Assembly (NCBI GenBank): GCA_023055425.1
Contig: JALGPY010000008.1
Location: 9,310,501 to 9,374,500 of the forward strand
Origin: Linanthus parryae
Taxonomy: Eukaryota; Streptophyta; Magnoliopsida; Ericales; Polemoniaceae
Length of the DNA: 64,000 bases
Direction: 5' to 3'
Shown: in pieces, positions 57,286 to 64,000 of the stretch
Layout: every line of letters starts with the position of its first letter
Numbering within the stretch: position 1 is the first letter of the stretch
The notes under the pieces: generated by a model
What the model saw: only the letters and a program-made list of their open reading frames with translations
The model's database searches: none
Told to the model about the DNA's origin: nothing
Made by a program: the position numbers and the translations under genes

Positions 57286-57443
57286 CAAAAAATTGTAATG
57301 GTTCAAAGTGTCTTTACCATCCTATTTTTTTTTTTTTTTTTTTGAAATCCACCCTATTAATTATTAAGAAACTAGAATGGGTAATTCATCATTCTTTCAC
57401 TCAAAATTTACAATAAAAATGCCCAAAAAATTACAATAAAAAA

Positions 57444-57797
57444 GGCTTAATTACTTAATGCATACTCCCAATTACCGAAACTATCACATTGCAACCCTAA
57501 GTTTTAGACCTAGTTGATTGCATCCCCCATTTGCAAAAAATACGTCAATGTCAAACTGGGAACGAAATTCGATTATCAAATTCAAACCCGACAAAAGTAT
57601 TTTTATAAAGTGCTCATCTTCTATGATACAGTCACATCACATTGTTTTAGATAATGCCCTTCGAGTACGTTAATTTTGCGATGAAATTTTGTTCCCAGTT
57701 TGACATTGGCGTATTTTTTGCAAATGGGGGATGCAATACTGAGGGTTGCAATGTGATAGTTTCGGCAAACTGTGAGTATGCATTAAGTAATTAAGCC
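57444..57797. mobile_element. MULE-type MITE, copy 2
   Basis: GGCTTAATTACTTAATGCATAC and its reverse complement bound 354 bp, with TAAAAAA on both sides. It ends 115 bp upstream of the intact F-box start codon at 57913. Confidence 0.75.
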
Positions 57798-57912
57798 TAA
57801 AAAAATACAATAGTTTTCAAAACTGGGGATTAGGGTTCTGCACAAACCCACCAAAGTCACCACCATACCCCTCTCTCTCACCCTCTCTCGTTTTCTGTAC
57901 GATTTCATCAAG

Positions 57913-59043
57913 ATGGACACTGTTACCGGCGACCAGAATCATCTGCGTCGCGATTGGTCTCGTCTCGATTACGATCTCACAGACCATATATTCAGAATGT
58001 ACTTAACTTTCCCCGATTTGCTCCGTTGTCGAAACGTCTGCACATCATGGCGCTTTGTTTCCCACACCATAGTTTCATCTTTGCCATTAAATTCCCCTGT
58101 TTTGGTGCTCCCTAAGAGTTACCTTCCGCAACAGCAGATCATCTCTTGCAACGAAGACTTCTTCGAAAGCAATCAGTTATGCTGCTTTTTCAACCCTGTA
58201 GCTTGTGAATTGTATCCACTCAGCGACAAATCAAAACAGCTATTACGAAGGAGATTGCTCCTTGGATTATCAAAAGGGTGGGCTTTATTCAAAGGGCTAT
58301 ATGGGGTCATTGATGATGATTTGGTCCTGTTCAATGCTCCCACCGGTGTAAGCATTCGAATGCCTTGCTCCGTCGTTCCTTCGTATGAGATCAAGAAAGC
58401 TGTTTTCTGGGGTGGTGACCCTATTTTGGACGCCAAGAGAAACGACCATAGCCATGGCATTGTAGCCATGACAGATACTCGGCTTCCTGATATCACTTTT
58501 GGCATATGGGGAGACACAAGGACTAAGCATACCATCCCAGATTTGAAATATCTACTTCATGATGTTATATACTTTAATGGATTGGTGTATGGGGTTTTTA
58601 GGAAGGGCCGTATTCAAGCTTGGGATTCTTCTAATCAAATTGTCGATAGCTTTGGGGGCTTTACTCCTACTAAGGTAGAGCCTTTCCTGCCAAGCTTCAA
58701 CACTGGAAAGGAGTTGGCACCACGTAACGAGTTGCGTTTGGTTGATTCGTCAGGCGAACTATGGCTTGTTTCAAAACTAGGGTTACGGACAATGAGCAAA
58801 ATTGGGGTCTACAGGTTGGATTTCGAGGAAAAGAAATGGGTCGATATGGAATCATTGGGCGATCGTGTCGTGGTTTTGTGCACGAATCAGAGTATTGTAT
58901 TCTCACCTTTGGGCCCTTCAAAGTACAAGAGGAATTGTGTATATTTTGAAGACTACTATGATGGATCCACATCTTGGTATCGTCGCGGTTGCATGTATGT
59001 TTACAACTTGGAGGATGGGTCCATCGTAAAGAGTCTTTTGTGA
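57913..59043 (+). CDS. F-box protein with DUF295 (KIB-type) domain, intact, 376 aa
   Basis: A single exon with an uninterrupted frame. The F-box covers roughly residues 18-55 (YDLTDHIFRMYLTFPDLLRC, then NVCTSWRFVSHTIV); the CTSWR ending is typical of this plant family. The rest is a DUF295 beta-propeller-like region: CFFNPVACELYPLSD, DLVLFNAPTGVSIRMPC, FWGGDPILD, IYFNGLVYGVFRKGRIQAWD, LVDSSGELWLVSK, KKWVDMESLGDRVVVLC, NCVYFEDYYD and a final YVYNLEDGS. It is expected to act as an SCF ubiquitin-ligase receptor, with the target unknown. The ATG is supported by the conserved leader (CTGGGGATTAGGGTTC then CT-rich) and by identical starts in sister copies at 44885 and 63838. It is the only copy in the cluster without lesions. 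Confidence 0.93.
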   Translation: MDTVTGDQNHLRRDWSRLDYDLTDHIFRMYLTFPDLLRCRNVCTSWRFVSHTIVSSLPLNSPVLVLPKSYLPQQQIISCNEDFFESNQLCCFFNPVACELYPLSDKSKQLLRRRLLLGLSKGWALFKGLYGVIDDDLVLFNAPTGVSIRMPCSVVPSYEIKKAVFWGGDPILDAKRNDHSHGIVAMTDTRLPDITFGIWGDTRTKHTIPDLKYLLHDVIYFNGLVYGVFRKGRIQAWDSSNQIVDSFGGFTPTKVEPFLPSFNTGKELAPRNELRLVDSSGELWLVSKLGLRTMSKIGVYRLDFEEKKWVDMESLGDRVVVLCTNQSIVFSPLGPSKYKRNCVYFEDYYDGSTSWYRRGCMYVYNLEDGSIVKSLL

Positions 59044-59219
59044 GTGTTCTTATAAAACATGATCGGTACGTAACACACACATGTTAGTAATTCCAGATAT
59101 CTATGTTTTCTCTTGCTCTAATTTGAATTATTCTCGTGAAGCTGATTTTCATGTTATCTTTTTTGTTTGGGACTTGTCATTGTAATGACCTAATACTAGT
59201 TACCCTTCTCTCACATATG

Positions 59220-60075
59220 GGCTCCGCTTTTCTACAGTCCCCCTGAGATTGGGTTCTGGTTATGTGCAAAGCCTTCAGAATACAAGAAGAATTGTGTAGT
59301 TTTGAAGGCATCAACCAGATGACAACCAGCGATCATTTTACAACTTGGAGGATGGTTCTGTGGCGAAAACTCTTCTGTGAAGAACTTGAATCTTCTTTGA
59401 GTTTTCCAGATAGAACTTGAGTTATGTTTTTCTTCGACATGATTGATTGATGCATTGTGTTTTTGGTTAGTACTGCCATTTGGGTTGGTTTGCGATCTAA
59501 TACTTCCTTGAAGGCGAATTGGAATATTTGTGGGATGTTTGTTTTCATGTTTCCTTCTAAGTTGAATAGTTTTCTCATAGAATTTATGTGTGTGTTTCTT
59601 CTGCATATGGGAGACTAACAACAATAGAGAGACCTAATCTTAGTTTCCCTTATCTCCGTATAAGTGATTGGCTTTGCTACGATCCCAAGGCGTGTTGTTG
59701 GGACCGAGCTGCCAGAATTGAGTCAGACAAAAGACGAACCTGACCAATGTCATGAGTACGCAGTCAATCATAAGTTGCGTATTTGATTGATTCGTCTGGT
59801 GAGGTTTGGCTTACTTCTAAACTTGAAGTTGTGATTAGAACTATTCTTTTGCCTTTAAATCATAATAATGTAGAATCATTTTCAGCCGAGCTTTGGTTTA
59901 GCGTAGGAATTGTCAGTGCTTTACGTTCTTGCCTTAGAGCATCTAGAGTACTGTAGAAATTATGTATAGTCTGAGGGTACAAAGATTAAATGGGTAGGCC
60001 GTGCCTGCTATGCTTACAATAGAACTTGAAGGATGACTTGTGAATTCCATAAACTAAAGAAGGATTATTTTGTCA
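59220..60075 (+). pseudogene. Two DUF295 C-terminal remnants after the intact gene
   Basis: The first remnant (about 59225-59380) matches that at 46190, ending AACTTGGAGGATGGTTCTGTGG. The second (about 59640-60060) contains LIDSSGEVWLTSKLEVV and a later CTTGCCTTAGAGCATC...GTGCCTGCTATGCTTAC block that matches 49770-49880. Confidence 0.55.
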
Positions 60076-60126
60076 AGAAAACTCCCAGCCCCCTTCAATA
60101 CATATGTAAAGGTTTGTTAAATTCAA

Positions 60127-61341
60127 GGCTTAATTACTTAATGCATACCTTCAGTATAGCGAAACTATCACATTGAAATACCATGTTTCAAAACTTGCTA
60201 AAGATGTACCCATTTGCAATAAACTAGTCAATTTGAAATTGGTAAATTTTTCCATCCAAACACCATCATCATAAAAAAGGCAAATTTGTCAATAACGAAA
60301 AAATAAATTAACATTAAAAAATGTAAAATTTGAAAAAGAAAGAAGAAAAACAAGTCGAAGGTTTTCCAGAAACACACGGTTGAAGATGAGGATGGGGAAG
60401 GAGAGGGGCCTGAAGATGTCCTCTCTCTCTCTTTACCATCTCTCTCACTCCATCTCATCTCCGTCGCATCTCCCTCCGTCATTGCTGGTGGAAATTTTTA
60501 GTCAGTCTTCCATACTACCACCGGTGCTCTCTCTCTGCTCCTTTCCCTCCCTCCCTCTCTTCCTCCACTTCTTCGCCGTCCCTCCTCCGCCCCTCCTCCC
60601 CCTTCTTGCCTAAATAGGGATCTTGAAAACCTGGTCAGAGATCTTGCAATTTCCTTTAATTCCACTTTGATTCCTTCTAATCTCTGGATCTCACAGTGGA
60701 TCGGTGGAAGAGATGGGATCGATCGCTGGAAGACAGCGGGGTCGAAGAGAAACGAGAATGGAGTATGAGAAATTGGGGGCTTTCACAAACCTATTTTTTA
60801 CGGACAGGTTGAAATTTTAGTGAATGGAGGGGCAATTTTGAAAAGTTAAGCCAATGGCCACGATTAATAACCATGGCTAAACCGTATACCACTGTAGGTA
60901 CACTACTGCAACAGTAAATCAATTTGTCGTGCTTAATGTGCTATTTTTCCACGGTTTTCGGTCACAGAGATGGTAGTTTTCGTAGACGAAGGATGACCAG
61001 AGGGTGGAGGACCGGGTTCAATTTTTTGGTCGGACGTCTGGCTGGGTGGCCAGAATCTGGGTTTATTTGACCTGTTTCTGAGTTTATTGGCGGTGATGGT
61101 GAAGATTGTTGGGTTGTTCTTAGTCTTCATAGATATGAGGGAATATACAATTTTATCCTTGAACAAAAGGACATGAAAGCCAACTAACGGCATATTCTGT
61201 TAAGTGCCGGACGGAAAAAAACTTCCAATTTTAAATTGACTAGTTTATCGAAAATGGGGTACATTTTTAGTAAGTTTTGAAACATGGTATTGCAATATGA
61301 TGATTTCGTTATACTAGGAATATGCATTAAGTAATTAAGCC
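60127..61341. mobile_element. MULE, 1.2 kb, possible Pack-MULE (copy 3 of the GGCTTAATTACTTAATGC family)
   Basis: Ends GGCTTAATTACTTAATGC and GCATTAAGTAATTAAGCC, with a perfect 9-bp target duplication TAAATTCAA (60118-60126 and 61342-61350), the Mutator hallmark. Between subterminal arms shared with the two short family members lies about 700 bp of unrelated sequence (60360-61090). It includes CT-rich leader-like stretches and GC-rich blocks, and looks like a captured host gene fragment. No transposase. Confidence 0.85.
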
Positions 61342-61396
61342 TAAATTCAATGATAAAATGTAAATAATACACAATACAGGGAGTCCTGATCTTTAT

Positions 61397-62024
61397 GGTC
61401 TCGCTTGGGTAGAGGATAAGGAGGGAGCATAAGATAAGTTATACCATCTATTTTTTATCAAGTGTTTGGGTGCCGGATAAGAGAGGGGATAACTTATGTT
61501 GGCTTATGTCAATGGAGCTTTTAATGAACAAATTTTATACCACCATTATGGAGGTATAAACTCGGATAAGAAAATATAACATATTAGGATGCTAGTAGGT
61601 TGAGAAAAGTACCCCCACAAACTATCTAATTTTCTTCTACTATTATACATATATATATATATATCCATGCTACATGCATGTCTACCGTGTATGGTCTTAA
61701 TAATAATTCGCGTATTGATATACATTTTGTATACTATTGTGTAGAAAAAAGAGTACTAATATATAAACATAAATACTGATGTATTTTGTATACATTTTTT
61801 CATCAATTTGAAATAAACAATATTTTATACAAAATAACAACATTGAAGATAGTACATTCATTTTGGCACATATCATTCTTCATATCCTGCATCATATTCG
61901 ACAACACCCAAACACAGACAGCCATCATATCATATCAGGACTTATAAGACAACATTCATATGCTTACTCATATCCCATCATAATCCTTATCCCTATATTC
62001 CATATCCTCTACCCAAACGATGCC
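61397..62024. mobile_element. Element with GGTCTCGCTTGGGTAGAGGATA ends
   Basis: Inverted tips GGTCTCGCTTGGGTAGAGG and CCTCTACCCAAACGATGCC, with GGATAAG/CTTATCC subterminal repeats. It is a shorter relative of 27067-28688. The flanking TAT/TAA would fit a diverged 3-bp PIF/Harbinger-type duplication. Confidence 0.6.
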
Positions 62025-62109
62025 TAAGGATATGAAATTGACCAGGTGATTCACTAGATGTGATCAGGTTAAGATACTGCTCAAAGCATGATCTGCTATC
62101 ATGCCCCTT

Positions 62110-63240
62110 CAAAATAGGCCGCTTGTAGAGATCTCAATCTTGTCCTTGAGCAAGTTGAACTGACTAGGTGAGAGAGGCTTTGTTAGGAATTCGGCAAGTC
62201 GGTCATTTGGAGAAGCATGGGCTGAGTTTGTTATGACGTATTTGCAACTTAAGCTGACTTACAAATTTATGGCAAAAAAATCGACGACAAAAATTGAAGA
62301 AAAAAGATCCGTGGGTCTGGTCTAAAAATTATTAAGTCCAAAGGTTCTATAAAAGATTCAAAGACCCGACTATTTCTTAGTTCATTTTTAATCTATGAAT
62401 TTCTAAGTCAATTTCAGAATTCCATCTTAAGTCACACACCAAACACTTCTCCCCCATGAGCTATCCGAAGGAAACCTGATTGAACTTGAAGAGTAAAATG
62501 ATAATCGACTGCCGCATGCTTCATGCGATAGCGAAACATAGAATTTGAGCTTAGCCGAGTTGCACCAATATTGTGACAATAAATTACCAGACTCGTTGGT
62601 ACTTGCACACCTAGTTCAGCCATAAGGGAGCATATCCAACGTATTTCAGCATAAGCAGCTATCAATGGACCGATATTCAGCCTCGTTAGAGAATTGCACA
62701 ATAGTATGTTGCTTCTTGGAACTCCAGTAAATGAGATTGCGGCAGAGGTAGACTAGATATCACTCGTAGAAAAATAGTCATCCTTATTACCCTCCCAATC
62801 GGCATCACAAAACCCATGAAGGGATAGGGGAGAATCAAACTTAGCAAAAATCCCATCATTCCTCCTGCATGCCACATAGGTACCTCAAAATATGCTTAAC
62901 ACGAACCCAATGCTCCTTTGTTGGTTGATGCATAAACTGGGAGAATTTCTTCAACGCAAAGGAAATATACGTTCGAGTGAGTGAGAGGTATTAAAGGGCA
63001 AAAACACGATACTAAGTTGGAATGCGAGAGTAGAGCCTATGGTAGCAGTCATTGAAGATGCACTTAATGACACTGGAGTAAGTATAGATTTAGCATCGGC
63101 ACTGGAGTAAGTATAGATTTAGCATCTTCCATGTGACTTCGCTTGAGCAGATTTGTAATGTTTGAGCGAGAAAATTGCCATGATGGTGCGGAATTATCTC
63201 AACTCCAAGGAAGTATGATAGGGAGCCAAGATCTTTCAAC
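62110..63240 (-). pseudogene. Ty1/copia RT-RNase H 3' fragment
   Basis: The minus strand reads SLHGFCDADWE (about 62820), then SLTEAEYRSIAAYAEIRWIC-like sequence around 62650-62700 and GVQVPTSLVIYC followed by an NIGATRLSSN motif, the RNase H core of copia elements. Further upstream on this strand (62880-62960) is HQPTKEHWVRVKHILRYLCG, the end of the RT region. Numerous frameshifts and stops. A 27-bp tandem duplication lies at 63071-63126. Confidence 0.75.
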
Positions 63241-63559
63241 GAGAGACGAGCATCTATTGAAATCACAAAAGTGGGGACAAATCCATTAAAATCACACCTT
63301 CTAGTTTCGAAAAGGACTTTTCACCCCGTTAGTGTGTCGAACTTCAAATAATTTACAGTCTATGACTGTGAATCCCTTATTTTGGGAGTGATGTTTGTCA
63401 TTGAAAATAAATTCAGAAACCAATAAGAAACCCATATCATGCAAAAAAGTATAATATGCTATTGAGTAATGCCTAGAATTTAAAATTTGTCTCAAAAATT
63501 ATTTTTACTAACAGTTCCAAATCCCAAACTAATGGTGTAACAATACGTGATGTAAATTA
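63241..63559. other. Intergenic, no gene recognised
   Basis: AT-rich stretch between the copia fragment and the flank of the last F-box copy. Confidence 0.35.
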
Positions 63560-64000
63560 CTTGAAGTTTGGCACCTGAAAGGGTGAAAGTGTATTTTTCC
63601 AAACTAGAGGGGGTAAAAGTATCCTTCAATGAAACTAGAGATGGTGAAAGTATACAATATTTGTTACCCTATAGGGGGGCTGAAAGTATTCTACTAGAAT
63701 GCGTAAATCACCTTTCTTTCTCTCAAAATATACAATCATTTTCGAATCTGGGGATTAGGGTTCTTCACAATCCCTCAAATCGCCATTCTACTCTTTCTTT
63801 CACTCTCTCCCACGTTTTCTGTACGATTTCATCATAATGGGCACTGTTACCGGCGACCAGAATCAGCAGGTGTAGTCTGGATTACAATCTGACAGGAGGT
63901 ACTTACCTTTAATTAACTAATTATACTTTAAATAAATCTACTACTTCAGTGCAACGCCATGTCCTGCGCTGATACGGTTCAGGAGGTACTTACCTTTTCC
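63560..64000 (+). pseudogene. F-box/DUF295 copy 5, upstream flank and degenerate start (runs off the window)
   Basis: The upstream flank matches 43521-43680 and 57830-57912. The ATG at 63838 is followed by the family start MGTVTGDQNQQ, then a stop (TAG at 63871-63873) after a short deletion that removed the arginine-tryptophan codons of the sister copies. The phrase AGGAGGTACTTACCTT then occurs twice (63894 and 63980), a local duplication of about 86 bp. The copy appears dead at its N-terminus; the remainder is outside the window. Confidence 0.75.

Overview
This window is nuclear DNA of a flowering plant, most likely a eudicot. It is AT-rich and full of transposons. Its genes have GT-AG introns and belong to plant families: a xyloglucan endotransglucosylase (XTH), a chloroplast import protein (TIC22-like) and F-box/DUF295 genes. 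I cannot name the species from sequence alone.

Layout. 1-3000 is the 3' part of a decayed Ty1/copia retrotransposon with its 3' LTR. 3.0-11 kb is gene-poor and holds LINE fragments (RNase H domains), a tRNA-derived SINE, Tourist and Stowaway MITEs and a Helitron terminus. 11066-15723 is a seven-exon gene for a conserved plant protein of unknown function (831 aa as assembled here). 16675-17965 is an XTH gene on the minus strand with a clear TATA box. 18.4-21 kb holds a hAT element and three Stowaway-like foldback MITEs. 21994-36903 is a TIC22-like gene on the minus strand, rebuilt here as seven exons (336 aa). Its second intron is 11.5 kb and contains a LINE, which contains a hAT element, which contains a second inverted copy of the same hAT. 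37-41.2 kb holds a hAT in the TIC22-like promoter and a probable Helitron.

41.8-64 kb is an F-box/DUF295 cluster. One gene is intact (57913-59043). Four copies are broken: one by nonsense and frameshift mutations, one by a 1-nt deletion plus a stop, one split by a solo LTR, and one degenerate at the window edge. Several older C-terminal remnants lie downstream of them. Between the copies lie Angela-like solo LTRs, a Ty3/gypsy remnant, a CACTA end, Tourist and MULE elements, and a young 3.5-kb LTR retrotransposon with no coding capacity.

Most unusual signal: the interior of that non-coding LTR retrotransposon (53395-56888) carries about 25-30 short stem-loops. Most share a five-base loop of the form CNGAA. 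They are followed by six tandem CCGCT...AGCGTGG hairpins. Several stem differences between repeats keep G-U pairing in the sense transcript, which suggests RNA-level structure. I know of no described system matching this, but I could not search.
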